This document shows, piece by piece, positions 26,437 to 34,752 of a DNA stretch of 64,000 nucleotides. The notes under the pieces are model-generated. The model made no database searches and was not told where the DNA came from. It worked only from the letters and a program-made list of their open reading frames with translations. Within the stretch, counting starts at the first letter, position 1. Every line of letters begins with the position of its first letter. Both the position numbers and the translations under genes were made by a program. Origin of the DNA: an uncultured Idiomarina sp. (GTDB lineage: Bacteria; Pseudomonadota; Gammaproteobacteria; Enterobacterales; Alteromonadaceae); the NCBI GenBank assembly GCA_946885915.1, contig CAMPHF010000006.1, forward strand, positions 1 to 64,000, written 5' to 3'.

Positions 26437-28305
26437 ATGTCGACAAAAACAGCCGCTGCTTTGCCTACCCGGGTCGTTAATGCTGAAGCGGCGCAGTTAA
26501 CTTTCGCAGCTAACGGTAGCCCAATTTCAACCCAATTTGATGACATTTATTTTAATCCTGAGGCGGGCTTAGCTGAAAGCACCTATGTGTTTTTACAACA
26601 CAATCAAATTCCCGCACGGTGGCAGTCGAACGACGCCCAGTTTGTAACCGCAGAAACCGGGTTTGGCAGTGGCTTAAATTTATGTGCGCTGTGGCTTAAA
26701 GCTCGTGAGCAAGCCGCCGCTGGACGCCCTTTTCCACGCCGTCTGCACCATATTAGCTTTGAAAAATACCCACTCAGCCAGGCGCAACTCAACCATATTT
26801 TAACGCAGGCGGCGACTACGACACCTGCGCTAACGCCGCTCATTTCGGTCCTTATCGACGCTTACCCAATCACCACAGCGGGCATGCCACAGCAGTGCTA
26901 CCGAGTTTGCTGGCAAGATCCCGATTATCCGCTGCAGCTGCAACTCGATTTGTGGGTAGGTGACGTGCTGCAGCAGTTACCGAATTGGCTACCCCATGCT
27001 CAACAGACCGTCGACGCGTGGTTGTTAGATGGCTTTGCGCCCGCCAAAAATAGTGATATGTGGCACTCACAGCTGTACCAAGCGATGGCAGCAAGCTCTC
27101 GAGCAAACGGCACATTTGCGACTTTTACTGCGGTGGGGGACGTTCGGCGTGGTTTACAAGCCGCAGGATTCAGCGTCAGCAAAGCGCCAGGCTTTGGCCG
27201 TAAACGCGAGATGCTGTGCGGCACTCTAAACGCACCCGACCAGTTCACCGACACTGGGCCGGAGTTGGCGCTATCAGCAACCCAGTCATCGGCCGCCGAA
27301 CTGCCGGTGGTGGTGGTCGGTGGTGGCATTGCCGCGGCAACTATTAGTCAGCAACTTGCGCAGCGCAGCATCAACCATCGCGTCATCGCGCCCGAGTTGG
27401 CGGCTGGGGCGTCAGGCAATCCACAAGCGGCGGTTTACCCGTTGCTACAAGCCGAAGCAAACCATACCAGCGCGTTTTACAGCGCCGCCTTTTTATATGC
27501 GCAACAATTTTACCGACACACGTTACCCACTTATTTTCATCAAGTTGGCGTGTATCAGCATGCGCATTCACCGGAGCGCGCAGTCCGCTATCAAAAGTTA
27601 TTGCAGGTGGGCTATAGCGATAGTTTAGTGGGCGCCGCAGAGCACGCTGACCTGCACTATCCTCTTGGCGGTTGGATTGCCGCCGCGGCCAGCGTAAAAG
27701 CGCTCATTCAACCAGAAGTTTGGCACGCTGGTGAGGTGCTGTCGCTTAACCCAACCGAGTTCGGCTGGCGCTTAACGCTAGCTGACGGCAGTTGTGTCGA
27801 TGCCTGCCAAGTGGTGCTTGCCTGCGGTCAACATGACCACCTCACCCCAGAACTTTTTATTCAACCCGTGCGTGGACAAGTAACTTTTATTAAAGCGCTG
27901 CCGGATATTGAGAGTGTTCACTGCGCAAAAGGCTATCTCACCCCGCTGTATCAACAGCAACACTGCGTGGGTGCCACCTATGCGCGTGGTGATACAGACA
28001 CCTTGAGCCGCGCTCAGGATGACGAGGAAAACCTCGATATGCTGCAAACCTTGGTCAACCAAGCCGCTACTTACTGCGGGTCGCGTGCAAGTATTCGCGC
28101 CACCACTCGCGACCACCTCCCCTTAGTGGGACAGCTCAAGCCGCGTTTGTGGGTACTCAGTGGATTAGGCTCACGAGGCTTTACCAGCGCGCCATTATGC
28201 GCGGCTACACTCGTTAGTATGCTGGTTGGCGAAGCGCTACCAATGAGCGCTGAGCTGGTTCAGCGGCTCAGCTTGCAGCGCGCTGCTGCAAGCGCGCCAG
28301 CATAG
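26437..28305 (+). CDS. mnmC: Bifunctional tRNA U34 mnm5s2U synthesis enzyme MnmC
   Basis: MnmC finishes 5-methylaminomethyl-2-thiouridine at the wobble base of tRNAs. The 622-residue product has the N-terminal methyltransferase (AETGFGSGLNLCALWLKA and DAWLLDGFAPAKNSDMW) and, from about residue 287, the FAD-dependent demodification domain (VVVVGGGIAAATISQQLA), ending with SGLGSRGFTSAPLCA. E. coli MnmC is 668 residues. No ribosome-binding site is evident before the ATG at 26437. Its 3' end overlaps convergent yfcL by 38 bases. fabB-mnmC-yfcL neighbourhood as in enterobacteria. Confidence 0.95.
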   Translation: MSTKTAAALPTRVVNAEAAQLTFAANGSPISTQFDDIYFNPEAGLAESTYVFLQHNQIPARWQSNDAQFVTAETGFGSGLNLCALWLKAREQAAAGRPFPRRLHHISFEKYPLSQAQLNHILTQAATTTPALTPLISVLIDAYPITTAGMPQQCYRVCWQDPDYPLQLQLDLWVGDVLQQLPNWLPHAQQTVDAWLLDGFAPAKNSDMWHSQLYQAMAASSRANGTFATFTAVGDVRRGLQAAGFSVSKAPGFGRKREMLCGTLNAPDQFTDTGPELALSATQSSAAELPVVVVGGGIAAATISQQLAQRSINHRVIAPELAAGASGNPQAAVYPLLQAEANHTSAFYSAAFLYAQQFYRHTLPTYFHQVGVYQHAHSPERAVRYQKLLQVGYSDSLVGAAEHADLHYPLGGWIAAAASVKALIQPEVWHAGEVLSLNPTEFGWRLTLADGSCVDACQVVLACGQHDHLTPELFIQPVRGQVTFIKALPDIESVHCAKGYLTPLYQQQHCVGATYARGDTDTLSRAQDDEENLDMLQTLVNQAATYCGSRASIRATTRDHLPLVGQLKPRLWVLSGLGSRGFTSAPLCAATLVSMLVGEALPMSAELVQRLSLQRAAASAPA

Positions 28306-28552
28306 CTTGTACATGCTGCTGATCTTGTGGCTTCAATTCGCTGCGGGTCGCATCTAGCGCAGCTGCGAGTGCAGGCAGTAAGCGTTGTTGCGCCCCCGCA
28401 TCCGACACACCCTCAGCGAGTTCTAATTGTGCGACCACTAAATCAAAGTGGCCTCGTAAATAGCCGCTGGCGAAAAGTTCATCGTCATTACCTGCCACAA
28501 CCGCCTCATCAAAAACTGCTTCGAGACTATTTACGTATTGGGAAAAATCCAT
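28268..28552 (-). CDS. yfcL: YfcL family protein
   Basis: A 94-residue all-helical acidic protein matching the YfcL family (E. coli YfcL, 92 residues), whose function is unknown. Recognisable features are the N-terminal YVNSLEAVFDEAVVAGNDDELFASGYLRGH and the long Ala/Gln-rich C-terminal helix. It is convergent with mnmC and overlaps it by 38 bases, so the two transcripts are antisense at their ends. Confidence 0.85.
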   Translation of the reverse strand: MDFSQYVNSLEAVFDEAVVAGNDDELFASGYLRGHFDLVVAQLELAEGVSDAGAQQRLLPALAAALDATRSELKPQDQQHVQAMLARLQQRAAS

Positions 28553-28676
28553 ATTGAATTGCCTATGCGCTAACTATGAAAATATGGCCGGCAGTATAAC
28601 ATGAGCTTGAGACTGCGCCTCAAGCCGAGTTTTGGTACAATCCGCAGGAATAGCAGTAGTGGCAACAGGAGCAAGC

Positions 28677-29246
28677 ATGGCAGCGTCACCAAGTTTGGCA
28701 GCAGATACCGTGGAAATTGGGTTATTTTATGGCTCGACTACGTGTTTTACCGAAATCGCCGCGGAAAAAATTCAAGCGAAACTAGCTGAGCTAAGTGCTG
28801 GGCGTTACCAAGTCTCATTGCACAATATTAAAGATGTGCCGTTGGCTGACGCGGAACAATTTGAACGAATTATTTTCGGTTTATCCACTTGGGATTTTGG
28901 CGAAATCCAAGAAGATTGGGAGAGTCGCTGGGACGAGATCGGTGGCTTACAATTGCAAGGCAAAACCGTTGCACTATTCGGGCTCGGTGACCAAATTGGC
29001 TACACTGACTGGTTTCAGGATGCCTTGGGCATGCTGCATGATGAACTGCTACCGTTGGGTTGCCATCGGATTGGGTTTTGGCCGAATCAAGGCTACGAGT
29101 TCAATGCCTCCAAAGCCGTCACCGCAGATGGAGAATTCTTCGTCGGACTTGCGCTAGATGAAGATCAGCAATATGAACTTAGCGACGAACGCATCGCCAC
29201 TTGGTGTGAACAAATACTCGTGGAATTCGCGGAAGTCGCTGCTTAA
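28677..29246 (+). CDS. Flavodoxin
   Basis: A 189-residue flavodoxin that carries one or two electrons on FMN. The N-terminal phosphate loop is [13 protein letters not shown], the FMN-isoalloxazine loops are [14 protein letters not shown] and [13 protein letters not shown], and the C-terminus is [24 protein letters not shown]. It is a long-chain flavodoxin (FldA/FldB type). ATG 28677 is chosen because AGGAG lies 5 bases upstream; the reading frame stays open further upstream with no better site. Its stop codon shares TTAA with the convergent HIT gene. Confidence 0.93.
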   Translation: MAASPSLAADTVEIGLFYGSTTCFTEIAAEKIQAKLAELSAGRYQVSLHNIKDVPLADAEQFERIIFGLSTWDFGEIQEDWESRWDEIGGLQLQGKTVALFGLGDQIGYTDWFQDALGMLHDELLPLGCHRIGFWPNQGYEFNASKAVTADGEFFVGLALDEDQQYELSDERIATWCEQILVEFAEVAA

Positions 29247-29719
29247 CCGAAGTGAATCAGTGCTTTCGTTGCCGCGCTGAAATCGTTCAGATACTGGCGT
29301 GCTCGTTCACACACAGCGTTAAGCCGCTCTGCGCTCATCGGTTGCGGCGCCGAATGCCCCCACACCGGACCCGGCCACGCCGGATCATCGATATGCCGCA
29401 TCACATGATGTAAATGATACTGCGCGACCACGTTACCAAGTGCACCCATATTCAATTTGTAACCGCGATGGTCGGCAATAAGTGCCTCGCTAAGCAGCGC
29501 AGACTCAGCGAGTAATTGCGCCCGATCGGCAGCGTCAAGCGTCACCCATTCCACCAGCCCCTTGCGCCGCGGTACTAAGATGTACCATGGGTAGCGTGCA
29601 TCATTCATCCGTAACACCCGACACAATGGCCAATCGCCAACCACCGCGGTATCTGCGGCAAGTCGCGGGTCCAGATCGAAAGCGGCTAAGGTGAACGGAG
29701 AGCTTGGTGCGGTGGACAT
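29243..29719 (-). CDS. HIT (histidine triad) domain protein
   Basis: A 158-residue HIT-superfamily protein, probably a nucleotide hydrolase or transferase. It has [33 protein letters not shown] and [10 protein letters not shown], the last typical of a proteobacterial HIT subfamily. The triad reads H-L-H-H-V rather than the usual H-x-H-x-H, so the third triad histidine is displaced. The substrate cannot be told from sequence. It converges on the flavodoxin gene, with stop codons sharing TTAA. Confidence 0.85.
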   Translation of the reverse strand: MSTAPSSPFTLAAFDLDPRLAADTAVVGDWPLCRVLRMNDARYPWYILVPRRKGLVEWVTLDAADRAQLLAESALLSEALIADHRGYKLNMGALGNVVAQYHLHHVMRHIDDPAWPGPVWGHSAPQPMSAERLNAVCERARQYLNDFSAATKALIHFG

Positions 29720-29788
29720 ATGTGCAGTTTCCCATGAGAACGAGTAGGATGGTGACTAGGGTCTTATAAGAAATGAACTAGGTCAGCC

Positions 29789-32218
29789 ATGTCAAGAATT
29801 TCGCACTATACACTTATTTTTATTGTGTTCTTTACGCTCGGTAGCTCAGCGGTTTTTGCCCAAGCACCGGCAGCCACCGATGCAATTGCCGAACGCGTTG
29901 CAGGCCTTAATAAGCAGTCCGGGTTTTATTCGTTTTATTACGACCCTGAACAGGCGCAAATTCTGCTGCAGATACCACGGCACGAGTCCGGCACTAGTTC
30001 ACCCTTTATCTTGCAAACTAGTCTGCCGCGGGGGCTTGGCTCCAACGATATTGGGCTCGATCGAGGGCAGCTTGGCGACACCAAAGTGGTTGAGTTCGTC
30101 GTGACCCCGGCGCGCGTGTTGCTGCAGCAACAAAATTTAGACTATCGCGCCAACACGGATAACCAAGCCGAGCGCGCTAGTGTGCAAGAAACCTTTGCCA
30201 GCAGCGTTATTTTTGGCTTTGACGTGGTTGCGCATAACGCCACCCATGTGCTGATTGATTATACCCCCTTTTTACTTTCTGATGTTCACGGTGTGAGTGA
30301 GCGCTTACAAGCAACCCAGCAAGGCCAATACAAATTAGACCAATCTCGATCGCTACCCTATGTACCGCGCTCGAAAGCTTTTCCTGATAACACTGAATTC
30401 GAAGCCACCGTGACTTTTGTAGGACAACCGCAAGGCCGCTACGTACAGCAGGTTGCAGCCGATGCCAAAGCACTTACCGTGCATCTACACCATAGTCTTA
30501 TTCGCTTGCCCGATGCTAATTTTGAACCACGCCGCTTCCACCCACAAAGCGGGTTCTGGGCCAGTAGCCACGTCGATTATGCAGCACCTTTGGGCGAGCC
30601 GATGACGCAGCAATTTATTCCGCGCCATCGCCTGCATAAGCAAGATCCAAGCGCTACTCGCAGTGCAGCAGTAGAACCTATTGTTTATTACCTTGACCCC
30701 GGCGTACCTGAGCCAGTTCGCAGCGCTTTAATTGATGGCGCCATGTGGTGGAACCAAGCCTTCAATGCCATTGGCTACGATAACGCGTTTCAAGTGAAAA
30801 TTTTGCCAGCCGATGCGGACCCGATGGATGTTCGCTACAACGTCATTCAATGGGTACATCGTGCCACTCGGGGCTGGTCTTATGGTTCCTCGGTTATCGA
30901 CCCGCGCACCGGAGAGATCATTAAAGGACATGTTACCCTTGGCTCCTTACGCGTTCGCCAAGACATGCGGATTGCCGAAGGCTTGCTGGCCCCGTTCAGT
31001 GCCGATTTAGATAGCGAGACTCAAGCTCAGTTACAAGCGGATATTGAAGCCCTTGCCCTCGCCCGAATTCGCCAGCTAAGTGCTCATGAAGTGGGTCATA
31101 CCTTGGGAATTGCACATAATTTCGCGGCGAGCGGTCATGATCGGGCGTCAGTGATGGATTATCCCCATCCGCTAGTGAGCTTAAGCACCACCGATGACCA
31201 GAATGGCTTGCGACTTGCCGATGCCTATACCGAGGGATTAGGGGTTTGGGACAAGCAAGTCGTAGCATACGGCTATGGTAGTGGTGAGGGCCCGCAAGCA
31301 CTCGCGACTATTTTGCGTGAGAATCGAGCACTTGGCCTACAGTTCATTTCCGATCGGGACGCGCGGCCAGCCGCCGGCGCTCACCCAGATGCTCATTTAT
31401 GGGACAATGGCAGTGATGCTGTTACCGAGCTTGAGCGTGTTTTGGCGGTACGAACGCTAGTGCTGGAACGATTCGGTCGCGGCAACCTGGCGCGTGGACT
31501 ACCGCTCAGCGATTTGCAGCAAACTTTAGTGCCAATTTATGCATTGCATCGTTATCAAGTAGAAGCCGCGGTTAAAATGATTGGTGGCGTGCACTACGAC
31601 TACAGCTTAAATGATGACTTTGCCCAACCAACTAAAGTAGTGAACCCGACACAGCAACGCTTAGCATTTAAGCAATTATTACGTACTCTCAGTCCGGATG
31701 TACTTGCCCTACCTTCAGCTATTGAACCTTGGTTGTTGCCACTGGCCTACGGCTCGAACGATAACCGCGAGCGCTTCAATGGCCGCACCGGACTGATAAC
31801 CGATAGTATCGCCATGGCCGAGGCGTTGGCAGGGCATACATTAACTTTACTGCTCGCACCAGAGCGCGTGAATCGGATGGCCTATCAACAGCAGCTCAAC
31901 CAGTCCGGGCTAAGTCCTGCAGCGCTACTAACGGAGCTTATCGCCAAAGCCATTCTACCGAGCACTTCAGTCGAGGCTACCTTGCTCCAACAACGGGTGG
32001 CTTATCGCACCTTGTACCAGCTGTTCCAACTGCGCCAAGCAACGCAATTGAACCCAGAGTTACGGGCGGTAATTGACGCGGCGATTGCGCCGGAGCAACT
32101 GGCACAACGAGGTCAGTTTGGCGCCTGGCTTGGCAAATTATGGCAAATTTCGGTGGCTGAACGCGAATGGCAAGATAACTACAGCCCTCTCGAGCTGCCG
32201 CCAGGCTCGCCTATTTAA
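29789..32218 (+). CDS. Secreted zinc-dependent metalloprotease (DUF5117/DUF5118-type)
   Basis: An 809-residue protein with a signal peptide (cut near SAVFAQA), a beta-rich N-terminal half, and a metzincin-like motif HEVGHTLGIAHN (His433, Glu434, His437, His443). Downstream are SVMDYPHPLV and a large helical C-terminal domain. This is the zinc-dependent metalloprotease family with DUF5117/DUF4953/DUF5118 modules found in many marine bacteria and Bacteroidetes. It probably degrades extracellular or periplasmic protein; substrates are unknown. It has no close operon partner, and its stop shares TTAA with the convergent gene. Confidence 0.9.
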   Translation: MSRISHYTLIFIVFFTLGSSAVFAQAPAATDAIAERVAGLNKQSGFYSFYYDPEQAQILLQIPRHESGTSSPFILQTSLPRGLGSNDIGLDRGQLGDTKVVEFVVTPARVLLQQQNLDYRANTDNQAERASVQETFASSVIFGFDVVAHNATHVLIDYTPFLLSDVHGVSERLQATQQGQYKLDQSRSLPYVPRSKAFPDNTEFEATVTFVGQPQGRYVQQVAADAKALTVHLHHSLIRLPDANFEPRRFHPQSGFWASSHVDYAAPLGEPMTQQFIPRHRLHKQDPSATRSAAVEPIVYYLDPGVPEPVRSALIDGAMWWNQAFNAIGYDNAFQVKILPADADPMDVRYNVIQWVHRATRGWSYGSSVIDPRTGEIIKGHVTLGSLRVRQDMRIAEGLLAPFSADLDSETQAQLQADIEALALARIRQLSAHEVGHTLGIAHNFAASGHDRASVMDYPHPLVSLSTTDDQNGLRLADAYTEGLGVWDKQVVAYGYGSGEGPQALATILRENRALGLQFISDRDARPAAGAHPDAHLWDNGSDAVTELERVLAVRTLVLERFGRGNLARGLPLSDLQQTLVPIYALHRYQVEAAVKMIGGVHYDYSLNDDFAQPTKVVNPTQQRLAFKQLLRTLSPDVLALPSAIEPWLLPLAYGSNDNRERFNGRTGLITDSIAMAEALAGHTLTLLLAPERVNRMAYQQQLNQSGLSPAALLTELIAKAILPSTSVEATLLQQRVAYRTLYQLFQLRQATQLNPELRAVIDAAIAPEQLAQRGQFGAWLGKLWQISVAEREWQDNYSPLELPPGSPI

Positions 32219-32673
32219 CCGTCTAAGGGGCGTTTATCGGGGGAGACAAAAGTATTGCGAGCGCTATCTCGAGCCAATGTTTCAGCACTGTAATAGCGGG
32301 AAATGACACTCTCAAAGTCAGTCATAAGCTCGGGATGCTCGCTTATGAATGCATTAAATGTTGATGCTTTAGAATCTTTCATTTTTTGCAGGATAAGCCG
32401 CAACGATGCCACTGTCAGGGTGTGATGGTAATTCTCCTGCCCACCGCTTTCAGCAGGCAAGCGCCGCAAGGTATCGCAGGTTGTCGCCAGTGCCAACGGC
32501 CATGGTTTCTGGGACAGCTGCTGCCAAGCCAACCGGATCCGACATGCGTGTCCGCAGCGCAGCGCGAGTTTCCCAGCAGCAACCTCGGCTAGTGTTTGGC
32601 TGAACTCTTCGTCACCCAGTTGATGTATCACACTGGCGATTGAGTCCGAACTTGAATTCTCTGATCTTGGCAT
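32215..32673 (-). CDS. Uncharacterised 152-residue protein
   Basis: I do not recognise a characterised family. The protein is soluble and helical, with no signal or membrane segment. The C-terminal half shows NYHHTLTVASLRLI, then FNAFISEHPELM, RYYSAETL and ARNTFVSPDKRPL, a pattern (Y-H-x-T-x-T ... Y-Y-S ... A-R ... F-V-x-P-D-x-x-P-L) I have the impression occurs in other unnamed bacterial proteins. ATG 32673 is chosen because TAGGG lies 6 bases upstream; ATG 32691 lacks a site. It is convergent with the metalloprotease and its stop overlaps by TTAA. Function unknown. Confidence 0.7.
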   Translation of the reverse strand: MPRSENSSSDSIASVIHQLGDEEFSQTLAEVAAGKLALRCGHACRIRLAWQQLSQKPWPLALATTCDTLRRLPAESGGQENYHHTLTVASLRLILQKMKDSKASTFNAFISEHPELMTDFESVISRYYSAETLARDSARNTFVSPDKRPLDG

Positions 32674-32801
32674 TGTTGCCCTACTGGTCATGAAACTTTA
32701 TCGAACAAACCATTAACAATTTCTATTTTTTTCAAATAACACCCACGTATTATGGCTTATTTAATACCTTAATAGAACATGATTAGATCAATAGACAAAT
32801 A

Positions 32802-32828
32802 AAAACCGCCTCAGTAGGAGGCGGTTTT
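32802..32828. terminator. Terminator after the M28 peptidase
   Basis: AAAACCGCCTC paired with GAGGCGGTTTT (11 base pairs, 5-base loop), 21 bases after the stop of the minus-strand peptidase gene, with a T-run in that direction. Confidence 0.88.
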
Positions 32829-32849
32829 GGTTTCAATTCCAGTGAATTA

Positions 32850-34523
32850 TTACTGAGCTTGACGCGTATCTGGTGTGCCAAACACTTGGCCAAAGAACGA
32901 ATCAGCTAACCAGCGTGGACGCTGCGGGTCGTTCGCAATGCGCTGACCAATCGCAAAGTTAATGTCGGTAAATAACGCACCAGACTCATAACGGATTGGT
33001 AAACTTGGCTCATCGCTCGGACGATGGTAGTGCTTCGCAAAGAACTCACCCCATACTTCTCCGCCATCTTCGTCCGGATTCTTCGACGTAAAACCAGTCA
33101 TCAAAAATACTGCAGGTACGCCTTTTTTCACCAAAGTGTAGTGATCTGAGCGGGTGAAAATCGCTTGCTCAGGCATCGGATCTGGGCTTAACTCAATCCC
33201 ATATTCTCCTGCCGCTTCAGCGACAGTCTCGCCTAAAGTGGAATGATTCGCACCGAATGCAATCACGTCCGCAAAATCATATAGCAAAACGGGCATATCA
33301 AGATTCACGTTCGCCACAATGCTCGACATGGGTACCGTTGGGTTATGCGCGAAATAATCTGCGCCTAACAGGCCACGCTCTTCAGCGGTAACCGCCAAGA
33401 ACATAATTGAACGCTTCGGACGTTCTCCGCTTTCGACAAACATCCGCGCAGTTTCCAACATCACCGATACACCAGCCGCGTTATCCATCGCGCCATTGTT
33501 GATGTTGTCATCACCACTTAAATCTTTACTCACCCCAATGTGATCTGAGTGGGCGGTGTAAACCACGTACTCATCGGCTAATTCAGGATCGCTACCTGGC
33601 AATACCGCAGCCACGTTCGGGCTATCTATTTGCTCATGACGTGATTCACGTGCCATGGTGACCGTAGCATTCAACTCGAAACCCTTTGGCGACTCACCCG
33701 CTTCTAATTGCGCAAACACCTCATCTAAGCTGACGTCACTATTGCGGAATAAGGTTTCTGCTGCAGCGTCGTCCATATAAGCAGTCACTGCAATACCGTC
33801 TGCACGGCTATGAGGTTCATTATTATCATTCAACCAACGAACCGAAGGCACATTGGTGTACAAAATGCTGGTTTCGTATGGGCGTACTTCTTCGCGCTGC
33901 GGCGTATGTAAGGTAATGATACCAACTGCACCACGTTCAGCAGCAAGCTCGCCTTTAATGCTCGATAAATGCGCGGCTTCTTCGCTTGGCAACTCTTCCG
34001 GACGGCCAGTCACCATCACCACTACTTTGCCTTCCACATCGAGTCCGGCGTAATCGTCAATGCCAAACTGCTCGGACACCATGCCATAACCTACAAAGAC
34101 TACGGGGGCGGTTAACTCATCGCGCTCAGTTTTGCTGCTAGGCCCCATAATGAACTGCTTGGGGAATTCTAACTCAACCGTTTCGCCGTCAACTGTGACT
34201 GCTAAGCTGGCGCTCCGCTCTTTCAGATAACTGCGGCGAAAATCAATCCGCTGAAAGTAAGTACCGTTATCGCCCGCAGGCTCCAGACCTAGGCGTTTGA
34301 ATTCACTGGCAATGTATAAAGACGCAATTTCGTGGCCATTACTGCCCGTGTCGCGGCCCGCTAATTCGTCGCTCGCCAAAAACTCAAGATGCGCTTGTAA
34401 CGCTACCTGATCTGCTTGTGGTTTTGTTGGCGCTTCGACCGCCGCTTCATTGCAGCCAGTCAACATCAGTGCGGCCGCCACCGGCAGCATGACAAAGCGG
34501 CTAAATGCTTTCACCGTTCCCAT
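32850..34523 (-). CDS. Lipoprotein M28 family metallopeptidase
   Basis: A 557-residue secreted aminopeptidase-type enzyme. The N-terminus is a lipoprotein signal with lipobox LTGC (Cys24). A protease-associated insert domain occupies about residues 130-260, and the M28 catalytic core shows YTAHSDHIG, NNGAMDNAAGVSVMLETAR, AEERGLLGADYFA and ANVNLDMP, which carry the two-zinc ligands and the catalytic Glu. It probably trims peptides at the cell surface or periplasm. Its promoter region is shared with the divergent zinc receptor and its Zur boxes, about 125 bases away. Confidence 0.92.
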   Translation of the reverse strand: MGTVKAFSRFVMLPVAAALMLTGCNEAAVEAPTKPQADQVALQAHLEFLASDELAGRDTGSNGHEIASLYIASEFKRLGLEPAGDNGTYFQRIDFRRSYLKERSASLAVTVDGETVELEFPKQFIMGPSSKTERDELTAPVVFVGYGMVSEQFGIDDYAGLDVEGKVVVMVTGRPEELPSEEAAHLSSIKGELAAERGAVGIITLHTPQREEVRPYETSILYTNVPSVRWLNDNNEPHSRADGIAVTAYMDDAAAETLFRNSDVSLDEVFAQLEAGESPKGFELNATVTMARESRHEQIDSPNVAAVLPGSDPELADEYVVYTAHSDHIGVSKDLSGDDNINNGAMDNAAGVSVMLETARMFVESGERPKRSIMFLAVTAEERGLLGADYFAHNPTVPMSSIVANVNLDMPVLLYDFADVIAFGANHSTLGETVAEAAGEYGIELSPDPMPEQAIFTRSDHYTLVKKGVPAVFLMTGFTSKNPDEDGGEVWGEFFAKHYHRPSDEPSLPIRYESGALFTDINFAIGQRIANDPQRPRWLADSFFGQVFGTPDTRQAQ

Positions 34524-34647
34524 AGCTTGTTCCTAATCATTATTGTTGTGGTTGTAAGTTGTTGCAGTCTACCCAAGCTTTCAACACGACTCCAGCATTG
34601 ACATATTTTTTTGCAATTTTGCTTGGCGTCTCACAAAGTTCTTGTTA

Positions 34648-34677
34648 TGTTATATTGTAACAGTGTTATATTATAAC
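34648..34677. promoter_or_regulatory. Two tandem Zur boxes before the zinc receptor gene
   Basis: Box 1 is GTTATA-T-TGTAAC (34649-34661) and box 2 is GTTATA-T-TATAAC (34665-34677); the second is a perfect palindrome and the first has one mismatch. Both fit the proteobacterial Zur core GTTATANTATAAC; centres are 16 bases apart. A plausible promoter (-35 TTGGCG 34623-34628, -10 TATGTT 34646-34651) would have its -10 covered by box 1, as expected for zinc-dependent repression. Confidence 0.82.
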
Positions 34678-34752
34678 CTTACATTTTCTTTGGCCTTGTG
34701 TGTCTCAATAAATAAAGCAACGAGTGAGTTGCAGTCGGATGGAGCAGTAAGT

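Noticed and set aside
34642..34752. An in-frame upstream extension of the zinc receptor beginning inside the Zur boxes
   Set aside because: The extension would place the start over the operator and ahead of the signal peptide; ATG 34753 has GGAG and a normal signal sequence.
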